Assembly (NCBI GenBank): GCA_026214975.1
Contig: CM047809.1
Span: 28,741,977 to 28,805,976 of the forward strand
From: Gentiana macrophylla
Taxonomy: Eukaryota > Streptophyta > Magnoliopsida > Gentianales > Gentianaceae
Length of the DNA stretch: 64,000 nucleotides
Direction: 5' to 3'
Made by a program: the position numbers and the translations under genes. The notes under the pieces were generated by a model that saw only the letters and a program-made list of their open reading frames with translations, did not search any database and was not told the DNA's origin. Below are positions 36,615-49,400 of the stretch, piece by piece; within the stretch, counting starts at the first letter, position 1; each line of letters begins with the position of its first letter.

Positions 36615-37009
36615 TTGTGCGGTTTGGATAATAGGCCAAAGACGTTATCAAAGACCCTCATTTAACCACAACTGTCGTTGTGTCCTTTTGGTATAAAAAA
36701 AATATTTGAGATCTCAAACGTTAATCTAGACAAAATATCAACATTTTAGAATATTATGGATGAGATTCCCATTGAAAAAAAATCATATATAATAATCAAA
36801 GATATTGTCAAGATTCATTAATTGGCTGCAATATGTCGATAAACCCCACTATTTGTTGGCTCCAAATTACAACAGACACGAAGAAAAATAAACATTTTCT
36901 TTAAAAACAACATTTAAAAGAAGCCCATCTGCCCATGTAGCAACAAATAGGGCTAGGAAACTGAATTATTGTTTGTCGAGCTCTTTGTTCTGGCCCGCCT
37001 GAAACTGGT
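36615..37009. other. Non-TE flank, no gene seen
   Basis: AT-rich DNA without recognisable coding. It follows the copia-1 target duplication and precedes the candidate peptide gene. Confidence 0.5.
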
Positions 37010-37335
37010 AATAATGCCACCAGAACTGACATTTATTTTTTTTAATTTTATATATGAATTACGTACAATTACAAAGCCACCTAACACTGACTTTTATTTA
37101 TTTATTTAATTTATATATGATTACGATGCGCAGGGTGATTTTGATCACGATTAGTCAGATGAAGTGATTTTTATTGGATTTCAGTCGGATCGGATGATAT
37201 TTGTTTATAAGACAAAAGCTATTTTTTGTCTTATAAACACGTATCACAGATCCGACGGCTGAGTCCAATGAGAACTCTCCGCATCAGAATTACCCTTTAT
37301 ATGAACTACAAAGCCACCTAAAACTGACATATTCA
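37010..37335 (+). repeat. Imperfect tandem repeat split by a MITE
   Basis: The unit GCCACCWRAACTGACWT followed by an A/T-rich tail and TACAAA occurs three times (starting near 37015, 37074 and 37313). The second unit is interrupted by the MITE at 37132-37296. Confidence 0.6.
37132..37296. mobile_element. 165-bp MITE
   Basis: Ends AGGGTGATTTTGAT and ATCAGAATTACCCT are inverted repeats, and homology continues inward for ~60 bp. The centre holds a perfect 15-bp hairpin (GTTTATAAGACAAAA and its complement, ~37203-37238). Flanking TATATGA..TAC appears on both sides and may be a Mutator-like target duplication, though the host repeats also contain it. Confidence 0.55.
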
Positions 37336-37344
37336 TATCTAATT

Positions 37345-37355
37345 CATATTTAAAG
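37345..37355 (+). promoter_or_regulatory. TATA-like site for the peptide gene
   Basis: CATATTTAAAG lies about 110 bp before the ATG at 37455. It is the best TATA candidate in the region. Transcription is not shown. Confidence 0.35.
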
Positions 37356-37454
37356 CTCAAGGGTTATGTATTAATCCTCGTACGTTACGTAGTAGAAGAT
37401 TACAAGTGCATGTAATTACAAGACTATCTTGCATCCCAAGTAATCAAGAAAAAA

Positions 37455-40400
37455 ATGGTTGAGCGTGTTTCTGCCTTTCTCTTCTTTGTTCTCGTCTTAA
37501 CCGGTTAGTTTCTTAAATCCCTTCGGATTAATATCTTGTTTTTTTTTTTTTTTTTTTTTTTTTAGGGATTTTTATTTTTATTTTTTAAAAGTATGCTTCT
37601 TCGTTTTGGATTCAAATCGTTAATTATATTGATGATATGTAGGCCCATTGGGTCGGATTATTTGTAATTGGGCCGGGCCCAGTATGAAAGTTAGATAATG
37701 AAGATAAATGAACCAGTCAAGCTAGACCACCAAACGCTGACCAGATCGAGATGCTGGACAGACTGTTCTGACCAGAAGTGTTTCTAGACATAATAGTAGG
37801 CCGAACGTGGCGCAGACCGAGTCAACAACGTCTCAACTACTTACAGACGTGGGTAGACCCCACGTCCAGAAGATAATCGATGATAACTTCACAGTACGTC
37901 CAGGAAGAGAGACACGATCTGCTACTATATAAAGAACACCCTGAACTACGAGGGGGACTTGATTCCAGTTTATCACTTAAATTGGATACGTAGGCAGCTC
38001 TCTCAAGAGTTCAGTCCAAATTATACCCAAACATTTGTGTTCTTATATTATTTTCCTAATTAGAATTACCCGATTACCCGTTTGTAATATTCATACCGTT
38101 TGTATGAATATTACAAATGGGTAATCGGGTAATTCTGTGCAGAGCACGTAAATTAAATGTATTAACAGCAAACTTGCAGAGCAAGAGAATTCTGAGCAGA
38201 AAATATTAAATAAAGAAGCCAAGGATGAAAAATCCTAACTTCTTTGCAACGCAACACGGGGAGACAATACTCAAAAGCAGAGAATATCAAATTCGAGGCT
38301 GTAAATTCAAAGTGCAAATTCAAAGGTTCAAAATACCATACAATTGATTACATAAGAAGCTACTCGAAAAGGCAGTAAATTCAAAGTTTGCGAACAAGAA
38401 ATAAATTAAGATGAAGGGGGAGCTGGAGGTTGAGCAGGTTTCTCTGAGGGCTGAGCGGACTTCTTCTTAGCATATTTGCTGATTATATCCTCCCCACTCT
38501 TGTATTCATCATATCGTTTCGTGAAGACTTCACCCGCTTTCTTGTCAAACAACCGGTGATTAGGCAGGGTGTTAATCATCAGGTCAGCAGGTTTGGCCTC
38601 GTCCACACCAAGTGTGTATCCTCTGCGCAGAGCGGGGGCCAATATGATCTGACTTTCTTCATAGGTCTCAGGAGCAGCTTTGTATCCTGTAATGACTCTC
38701 TGGACGACATTCTGAGCAGGAGCCTCTTCCATCCGCTTTACTGTCTCATCAAAGTCATTCTTCATTTTCCTCACAGTGGCAAGATGCTGTTGATGCTCCA
38801 CATTCAGTTTTTTCAGCTGCTCATCTCTAAATTTTATTTGCTCTTCCTGGGTGAATACCAGGCCCTCAGCTTTGGCAAGACTGGTCTTCAACTGTTCAAC
38901 TTCCTGGCGGGCAGCGGCCTCAGAAGATTCCAAGCTAGCTATTTTGGCATTAGCCTCATCCAGGAGGATGACTTTCTGTTGCAGCGCAGTGATGTCTTTA
39001 GCCATGTTAGATGTTTTCTTGTGCAAGGCTTTGCCCAGGCGGTAGCACTAAGACGAAAAAACATGTCAGAAAATAGAAATTAAAGGGAAATTGAAGCCTT
39101 ATAAGAAACAACTTACAGAATCAGCGAAGTCATCGGCAGACATGTCCTCAAAATTGAAGGTAGAATCGCTTGCAGAGCTACTAGAGGAATTGGACCTGTG
39201 CCTTTTTTTCTGTCTTAAAGCAACAGTCCTTAAGGGCATAGCACTCAGGCCAATAGAGTGGCCACCGGGGGTATCCTCTTCCACGGTCAGGTCTGCAGGA
39301 TTAACTGTGCTTATAGTATTCTGGTCAGAAGGATTAGCGGTAGAGATGGTTTCCTGTGCAGCATTGCTAGAATCAATACCTCTCTCACGTCTTCTTGCTG
39401 GCCAGAAGCCTCACCTCCTTCATGAATAACGGACAGGGTCCGCTCAGAATCCTCCGGGTTTTGCTCTATTTCTTCCTCCTCGTCGATGTCGATGTTGATC
39501 AGATCATCTACATTGGCCACTACAAAGAGAAAAAATAGTCAAAGTATATTCATAAAGCAAAAGCAGGAGCAAAGACAAACATACATTTTCGATATTAATG
39601 TTTCTTCGTAAACTCTACATAACCAAAGAGCCCCTTGATTAAGTCGGGCAAAGATCCACCAAAGTCTGAGATGATAGTACTCAACGTCAAAGTAATGTTA
39701 TTGTTGGAAAGGTATTTAACCAGAGCTTCGTCTATAGGATCCTCTAGTTTGTCCTTCATGGAGGAAGAGTTCCAGCGACCAAGATCCACCCCATTGTTGT
39801 GTTACAACGTGCTTAGGAAGGCGGTATGGTCTTCTGGGTACTGATGGACAATTGAAGTGGGAGTGAAAACCCCAGAGGAAGAAGATGAGAAGGTAACAGA
39901 CACAAAGGGTTATCCCCAAAAGTGGAGGTATTCCTCAAATCGATCGAAGAAGATGGATGATTAGGATTTATTACCGTTTCAGGACAGAACACTGGATTAG
40001 AGGAGTTCACTTCTTCGCTCTCTATGACCCTAGCAATTTTCTCTGGAGACTCAAACAGTTTTTTGATAGAATCGCTCACAGCAAGATTCGCCTCAAAGTC
40101 ATGAACGAAATGAAGATTTCAAAGAACTAAAAGAACAAACAGAAAGGGACTTACTTGTAACCGCCGAAATGCTATTCCAAAAGTCTGATATAGATCCTGG
40201 TTTTCGAAGTATGAAAAAGTTGAAGATGGATCCATTGTGCATATGGGCAACGAGTCTAAAGCCATTGTTGTTGGAAGAGGAATTGTAAATTTGCAATTTA
40301 GTTCTGGAAAATTTGTAACTTTAAACAATGTTTTACATGTACCTTTGATCCGGAAAAACTTAGTTTCCGGTAGTATTTTATGTAAAGAGGGCTATAAACA

Positions 40401-43400
40401 AGTATATGAGTCCTCTCGTTATGTATTGACTAAACATGGTGTATTTGTAGGATTTGGTTATCTTAACAATGGTATGTTTATGCTTAATATTGTTAGTAAT
40501 GGTTTGTATGAAAATGTTGCTATGAATGTTATGACTGTTAATGTTGATGATTCATACTTATGGCATGCGAGATTAGGTCATGTGCATTTTAGAGGAATGT
40601 TGCAAATGTCTAAAAATGACTTAATTCCTATTTGTTGTACAACTATGAATAAGTGTGATACTTGTAACTTAACTAAAATTGTAAGACAACCTTTTAAAGG
40701 TGTTGAAAGGTCGTCTACAATTTTGGAACTTATTCATAGTGATCTGTGTGAATTTTGTTCTTCTCCATCTTTTGGAAACAAAAAGTATGTTGTCACATTC
40801 ATTGATGATTCCTCTCATTTTTGCTATGTTTACCTTCTTTATACTAAAGACGAGGCAATGGAAAAATTTAGAGTGTTTAAAAACGAAGTGGAATTGCAAC
40901 TTGAAACTAAAATAAAGAAACTTCGTCGGATAGAGGTGGAGAATACTTTGATCCACCATACTTTGAATCTTGTAGGATTATACATGAAAGAACTTCACCT
41001 TATACACCACAACAAAATGGCATAGCTGAAAGAAAGAATCGTACTCTAAAAGAGATGGTGAATACTATGCTTTCTTACTCGGGATTGAGTGAGGGATTTT
41101 GGGGAGAAGCTATGTTAACAGCTTGTTATTTATTGAATAGGATTCCTAATAAAAAGAGTCCTATTACCCCATATGAGCTTTGGTATAAAAAGAAGCCAAA
41201 CTTGCATTATTTATGTGTTTGGGGATGTAGGCGATCGTAAGACTACCCAATCCCAAGATTAAAACCTTGGGGGAAAGAGGCATTGATTGCATATTTATTG
41301 GATATGCTTTGCATTCCAAGGCATATAGGTTCTATGTTATAGAACCAAATGATTCAATTCTGGTTCATTCCGTAATTGAATCAAGGATGCTCTCTTTGAT
41401 GAAAGTCGGTTTTCTTCTATATCAAGGCCTAGAGATGTTGTTCCTATGAACATTGGATTTAAAGAAAGTTGTGGTGGTGTAGAGTCACAAGATGAGCCTT
41501 TAGTGCTTCGAAGAAGCAAAAGGGCAAGGAAAGGAAAATCTTTTGGTCCCGATTTCCAAACATATTTGGTGGAGGGTACAAGAGATGAAGTAGGATTTCA
41601 ATATGCATATTGTTATCATATTGATGATGATCCTAGAACTTATAAAGAGGCTATGGAGTCTCGGGATGTTGCCTTTTGGAAGGAAGCCATTAATGATGAG
41701 ATGGATTCCATTTTAGGCAATGATACGTGGATATTGACGGATCTTCCACGTGGGTGTAAACCATTGGGTTGCAAATGGATCTTCAAAAGAAAAATGAAAA
41801 TTGATGGATCCGTTGATAGGTATAAAGCCTGGTTGGTGATACAAGGCTTTAGACAAAAAGAAGGCATTGATTATTTCGATACTTATGCCCCGGTTGCTAG
41901 AATCTCCACTATTAGATTGTTGATTGCCTTGGCAGCCATTAACAATCTTGTTATCCATCAAATGGATGTTAAAACAGCCTTCTTGAATGGGGATTTGGAT
42001 GAGGAAATTTATATGAAACAACCGGAGGGTTTTGTGATACCCGGAAAGGAGCATAAAGTATGTAAGCTTGTTAAATCATTGTATGGGCTGAAACAAGCTC
42101 CCAAACAATGGCATAATAAGTTTGATGAGGTTGTATTGTCTAATGGTTTTAAGCTTAACCAAATGGACAAGTGTTTGTATAGTAAATTTGATGAAACCGG
42201 AAATGGTGTAATCATTTGTCTATATGTTGATGACATGTTGATCTTTGGTACAAACCAAGATCAAGTTGACCATTGTAAATCATTTTTGTCATCAAGTTTT
42301 TCTATGAAAGATATGGGGGAGGCGGATGTTATCCTTGGAATAAAAATCATAAGGAATGACAAAGGGATTACTTTGACACAATCTCACTATATCGAGAAAA
42401 TGTTGAAGAAATTCAATTGTGAAAATTCTGTTCCGGCAAGAACTCCCATGGATCCTCATGAGAAATTTGAGTTGAATTCGGGTAATCCGGAGTCTCAACT
42501 TGAATATGCTCGAGTTATAGGATGTTTGATGTATGCAATGACTAGCACACGTCCGGACATTGCATATGCGGTTGGAAAACTTAGTAGATATACTAGTAAT
42601 CCAAGTAGTGTTCATTGGCATGCGGTGACTCGTGTGTTAAGGTATCTTAAGTTTACCAAAAAATTTGGTTTAACTTATGTTGGACATCCGTCGGTTATAG
42701 AAGGCTACTCGGATGCTAGTTGGATATCAAATGAAAATCATTCTTCTACGAGTGGTGGTGCCATTGTTTCTACTTGAGGTGGTGCCATTTCATGGGCTTC
42801 CAAGAAGCAAACATGTAATGCCATTATGGCCAAAACGACATATAGGAGTTAGGCATAGCTCGATTCTATAGTCAAGTGTACAACGGAAAGTCGCGTTGAT
42901 CACTCACGGGTGATATCGGGTGATTCGATTGCTTTTGTGAGATCTCAAAAGAATTTAGCCGATCATTTGATCAAGGCATTGGCGAAGGACTTGTTCATCA
43001 AGTCGGTTGCGGGATGGGTCTACAACCCATTGAAACTTTGCGTTAGGATACCCAATTCCCCCTTAGTATGACATTAGGGGCTGAATTCAATGTGGGAGGC
43101 CTAATAATCGTCCTGTTATGGATCAATATCATGAGTTGTTGCGTTTGTTTGGTCAGTTTTCAATGCATAAGATGGCTATGGATGAATCCATATGTGTGTC
43201 TAGTATTATTGAAAAGTTGCCTCCTCTTGGAGGGATTTTAAAAACTCTTTGAAACATAAAAAGGAAGAACTCTCTTTAATTGAACTTGGTAGTCATCTAA
43301 GGATAGAAGAGAGTTTGCGTTCACAAGAAAGTGGTAAAAATGTTGTGGGTTGCGGTAAGAACATTGCAGATGGTTCAACTTCAATCAATATGGTTGAAGT

Positions 43401-46400
43401 TGGGGAAAGTTCTAAAAAGAATAACAACAAGAGAAAGTTTGATTCTTCCAACAACAAAAACAAAGCAAAGTTTAACAAGAAGCCTAAAGGCGCTTGTTGG
43501 TATTATGGAAAGATGGCCATTTCAAGGCGGATTGTTTTGCTAGAAAGCACAACAATGGTAAGGGTAAAGGCCTGGTGAATGGGGCTAAAGACCCGGATCC
43601 ACCTAAACATCAAGGTACGAATGATTATAATTGTGGTTTTAATTCGGATATGAATGTTGGACTTATTTCTTAGTTTTGATGATGAGTGCCATACTAGCTG
43701 TTATAGTGCAAAGGCAAAAAGATGTCTAGATAAAATGTATAGGTTTATTAGAGTTTGATTCATAAATAGGTTTGATCAAACAAGCATCAGAAAGGGTCAG
43801 CCGATTGATATCACAGAGATCGGTCTAGGTCGAGAGGTAGATAGGTCAAGAGACCGGTCGTGAACTCCGCCAAGACCAAGACCGGCCGAGGGTTCAAACT
43901 CAAGAAATGAAGGCTAAGGGATCAAACTTAGTATTTAAAGTCAAGGATATGGAATCAGAATTTAGGCAAGTCTGTGATGACCTAAACTGATTACATATTA
44001 CCTTGTGTAGAAGGTCTAAGTTCCATAAGTTTGATGATGTTTGGAACTTAGTTATAATTAAAATGATGTAATCTAACTACACAAATAAAAGTTAGATAAA
44101 AGAAATCACCAGACCGCATTTTATACACAAAGAAGATGTCGTTCAAATAGATCGATTGATTATTTAAAGAGATCGATAAGCCTCGCCGATATATATCTCG
44201 ATTTATTCAAGATTATTTTGGAAATTACATGGATAAGGACAGCCAACTACCTCTTGACTTATCAAGAAAATCAAAGGCTAAGATTAAAAAGACGTTGGGA
44301 TGATCCATATTTTTATCCATTGGATGCAAGTCAGTGGGTGGATGATCGCATCACAAAAAGGAATTTCGACAAAGGTCACCCCATGAATAGTGACAGATTG
44401 GTTAACAGATGGGACAAATACAAGGAACGGTCACATTTGAATTTCAAATGCAAGTCACATGCATTCCTACCTATAAATAGAAGACTTTCAACTCAAGAAA
44501 AGAACGATGAATTTTTGGGATAAACTTTAAGTGACAATACTGAAATAAAAACACCTCACGAACTTATCGAGCTTAAGGTCAGCGATCTAGTTATTTTCTT
44601 CAAGTGCATTCTGTGTTCAAGCTACATCAAGCATACACACTTGAAGACTCGCAGTCGCTGATTACATCATCCTAATCAAGCCGCCGTGAATCGAATCATT
44701 TATTTGATTCATTCTTTATTTTATAAAGAACTCACAAGACAAAGAAAGCATCCGTTAGTGTGAAAGATCGTTGTTTGTGGTGGAGCCGGAAGAGGCAATC
44801 CTACCCTTCAAGGACCAAAGGAAGACTAAGGAGCAAAGCAATTCTACCTGCTCCCGCCCACTTATGAAGCCATAGTCATTGGTGAAGGACAAACAACTTA
44901 GGAATCTTTGTAACAAATTACATCAAAGATCTCTAGTGAATTTCCTCCAACATCACAGAGAAGAGTGGACGACAGATTACATCACCTGAACCACTATAAA
45001 AATCTGCCTACTTACTTTCTCGCTTTTTTTCGCACTTGTTTTATTTCACTCATCAACCTACTGAATCTAGCAACTGAAATCACACACCTGCACTACTGAG
45101 TATCTAATACTTAGTATCATATTTAACAACAAGTAATAAGGCTTAAATTTTGATTTTATTCACGCACAAATTCAAAGAAACTCAACTATCAAGAGACTAT
45201 CGCTTATCGCCAAATTATCAAGTCTCAAAGACTCAAGTATCAAGCAGATCTGGTTTGCAGAATTTGTTAACTCCAAAGTTTTAAGTGTTAAGTTTATTCA
45301 CCCCCCTCTAAACTTAACCAAAGCCTTTTCAAGGGACCAACAATTGGTATCGGAGCAAAGTGCTTCTGTTCTGAAGGAATCCTACTTGTTGTGCTTGTGA
45401 AAATTCTTTAAAACTTTCTTTCAAGTTACTGATTCTCAAGACTTGCATCATGGACAACACACAATATGCTAGAACTATGTTGATGTGTTCTCTTGATAGA
45501 TTTGATGAGTATAAACGCCGAATGCAGCATATCTTGTCGCTACTCATGATGAGATGATGGATGTACTAAATCAAGGACCACCGAGATTACAAAGGCAAGA
45601 ATAAAGGTGATACAACCGAGTACATTCCTAAACCAAAAAGAGAATGGAATGCGTAAGATTTAAAAAGAGCAAACCTCAACAACATTGCTATTGATATCAT
45701 TTACGTAACCTTGATAGCAATATGTACATGAAGGTTAAAGATTGCAAGACCGCAAAGGAACTTTGGGACAAGATTCACTTGATCTGTGTGAAGGCACCGA
45801 TGCAATAAAGAAGAACAAAATCAAGTAGCCGTAAAGAGGTTCCAAAAGTTCAAAATGTCGCCAAATGAAACCATTGAGCAAATGGAGTCCGATTCAATGC
45901 AATCTCGATGAACTTACCTCGCCGAGTGTAAGTTATTCAAAAGAGGAAATAAACACCAAAATCTTGGAAGCTCTACCTGCAAAGATGTTTGGAAAATGAA
46001 GGTGAATCGCAATTGAAGAAATGAGGAAATTGCATGAAGAAGACACCTTCAAGTTGTTCTCTCGATCTTAAGGCATATGAATTTAGCAAGAAGTCGGTGC
46101 CTCAAATCGAGAAGGAAGAGCCAAAGACCATCATGCTGGTCGCTTCACATCATGAAGAAACATCGGAGGACAGATGATATGCTGGATGAGATGCAAGAAC
46201 AAATTGCCCTACCGAGCAAGAAAATCGTGATGATGAAGACCGGAAAGGCCCTCGCAAGAAATTTTACAAAGAGGCCTACCAAAGAAGGAAAGAAAGAATC
46301 AAGGAAAGATAATGATTATCTGTGGCTTTCATTGCAAGAAACCAGACACTTTAGACTGATCGCCCCGAATTAAAACAAGGCAAGGAACCCGATTATCTCT

Positions 46401-49400
46401 CGCTTCAACTGCAAGAAGCCTGGACACTTTAGACCTGATTGTCCAGACCTACTGAAGACCAAGAGTCAACAAAGAAGACATGGCAAGAAGGCCATGGTTG
46501 CTGAAGATGAATCAGGGTATGATGTGGAATCTGAAAAAGGAAATGAATCAGATGATACAGCACTGATTGCTGATATGGAGGATTATGCTTTGATGGCCAA
46601 TATGGATGAAACTGAGGAGGTATACAACACTGTATCTATCAATACTCCTGCTGAAAGTGATTGTGAATCAACATGTGGTTCAAATCCTAAAAATTCTGAC
46701 AACAATGAGACTTTGGATGCCATCCTTAATCAACTGAGGATAATACAATCTGGTTATGAGGTTGTGAAGGCTGAAAAAGAAGCTCTTGAATTGGAAGTTG
46801 GAAGATTGAAAGCTGAATTAAGGGTTCTCAAAGGTAAAGAAAAGATGTTGACGTAATCGTGGTAAGTCTGCTGAACATCCAAAGAAGCCTCTCGAATCAC
46901 GAACCATCTTGTTCCACTATCAGATACAAATCAGGAAAGCCTTATGGAGATAGAACTGGGCTTGGATTTGGAACTCAACAATCTAACAAGAGTGGATCCA
47001 GTAAGGTCACTGAACCTAGCACCAGAATTGGTCCTAAGTTTGTACCTGCACTAGATCCAACTCCCAGTAAGGTTGCTGAAGCAGTAAAACCCAATGAGAA
47101 TGCTTCAAGGAAGCAAAATCAGAAGTCTAAGAAGTCAACAGCTCCTAGTAAAAAGAATAAATCCAATAATAGGACTGATGTGCCTTCTAAGCCTCGCCGA
47201 TAGCGCACTACTACCAAGTCTTCACGGACTACGTATGGGTAAGAAACAGAAATATTCCAAGGATAAGAATCCTAAACCCAAAAATGTTGATCATTCAAGG
47301 GATACTTATCTCGTGGGAAAGGTAGACTGCTCCTCACCGATGATGATTGGAATATTCCTCGCATCTAATGCTGTAGACAAGAAGTATAACCATACCGCTA
47401 GTGGTAAAACTATGCAATGGAATCAAGAAAGGGCTCAAGAGAGAGACTTTACAAGACCTCACAGAGACCTCACAGACTCTTTATTATAGGACTGCTCCTA
47501 ACAGACACAAAGACACCTATGGTTATGCAAATGTTTCTAACAACAAGAATCACTTTAAACAAAGATTACAAACCAAAAGGCCGTAAAACATATGTGATTC
47601 CTACACAACCTATCATAGAACTTATGGATGTGTGGAATACATGTATGAACCAAAGTATGAACCAAAGTATGACACATTCAGAGAAGACCTTATGGAGACA
47701 TGCCAAGGGTCATGCTTACCATCGACCATTATGGACCCAAACAGTTTGGGTACCTAAAATGCATTAACCTTGTTTTGTATGGTGTCCGGTACTTTGACAA
47801 AGGGATGTTCCAGACACATGACAAAGAATAAGCACTGGTTTATCAAATTTTGTGGCAAAAGATGGTCCAAGAGTGAATTTTGGCAACAAAAATACACCTG
47901 GATATACAAGAGGATATGGCACACTTATCAGAAATGGACTTACAATCAAGAATGTTGCATATGTGGAAGGACTGGATTACAACTTGCTGAGCACTGGACA
48001 ATTCTGTGATATGGGATACAAGGTCACTTTTGACAAAGACAACTGCATTGTCATTAGTGAAAGAGGTGATCAAGTTGTACTTGCTGGTAGAAGACAACAG
48101 AATATGTATGTTGTGGATTGGTCTACTGCAGTTCCAGAAACCTGTCTGATAGTGCATACCAAGTCTGAACTAAATTGGTTATGGCACAAGAAGTTGAATC
48201 ACTTAAACTTTGATGATATTAATCAGTTGGTAAAGAAGAAACTGGTGGTTGGTTTACCTGAGATCACATTCAAGAAGGATGCTATATGTGATGCTTGTCG
48301 CAAGAAGGTAAAGAGATAAAGTCAAGTTTTAAATCAAAGACCAAACAATCAACTAATAGAGTGTTGAACCGATGCACATGGATCTTTTGGACCAATAACT
48401 CCAACAAGTGTAACAGGAAAGAAGTATACCCTAGTGGTTGTGGATGATTATTCTAGATACACTTGGGTGATATTCATGAACAAGAAAAGTGAAACACTTC
48501 AAAGCATGCCTAATCTTTTGAAGAGATTACAAAATGAGAAAAGTTTAATATCATAAATAAAGATAAGATCGATCAGTGTACCGAATTTCTCAACAAAGTT
48601 ATAAGAGAATATTGTGAATGTAATGGTGTACTACATCAACTTGTCATTGCTGGTACACCTCAAAGAAAATGGGGTTGCCGAAAGAAGAAAAAGAACCTTA
48701 AAGGAAGCAGAAGAACAATGATCTGTGAAGCATTGTCGCTCGAAAGATATTGGGTCAAGCAAGAAATACAAAGATGCTATACACAAAACAAACATCAAGA
48801 AACAAGAAGTCACAAGACACCTTATGAGATCTGAATGGAAGGATACCTAACATATCCTATTTTCATCCATTTGGAAGCAAATGTTTTATTCTAAATCATA
48901 AAGTTCATTTGAAAACATTCCAACCAAAATCGATGAAGGAATTTTCTTAGGATATTCTTCAATGGCAACAGAGCATTCAGTGGTATCGAACAAAAGAACA
49001 TCAAAACATGAAGAAACAATCCATGTTGTGTTTGATGAACCTAAGTTTATCGGTATGGAAGATGAAGATTATGGACTCAATAAAAATCAACATGTCACCG
49101 ATCCAGATTGTGTTGAAGTCTTGGAAAGATTCAATGACTTAAAAGTTTCGACATCGCCCTCACCGAACACCCTATTGATAATGTTACGATGCAACAATCG
49201 GCAGCTTCAAGATCTCACAACCCCGTAGAGAAGAAGCTACAGCAGACTCCCATCAAGATGATGTTCATGTTAATCAAAACAACCGTAATCCACAATGGTT
49301 AAGGAATCACCCAACGAACAAGTTATTGGCAATGTACAAAGAAGGTGTGAGGACTAGAAGACAACCGGAAGCTATGTTCACTTGTTTTCTATCTCAAATA

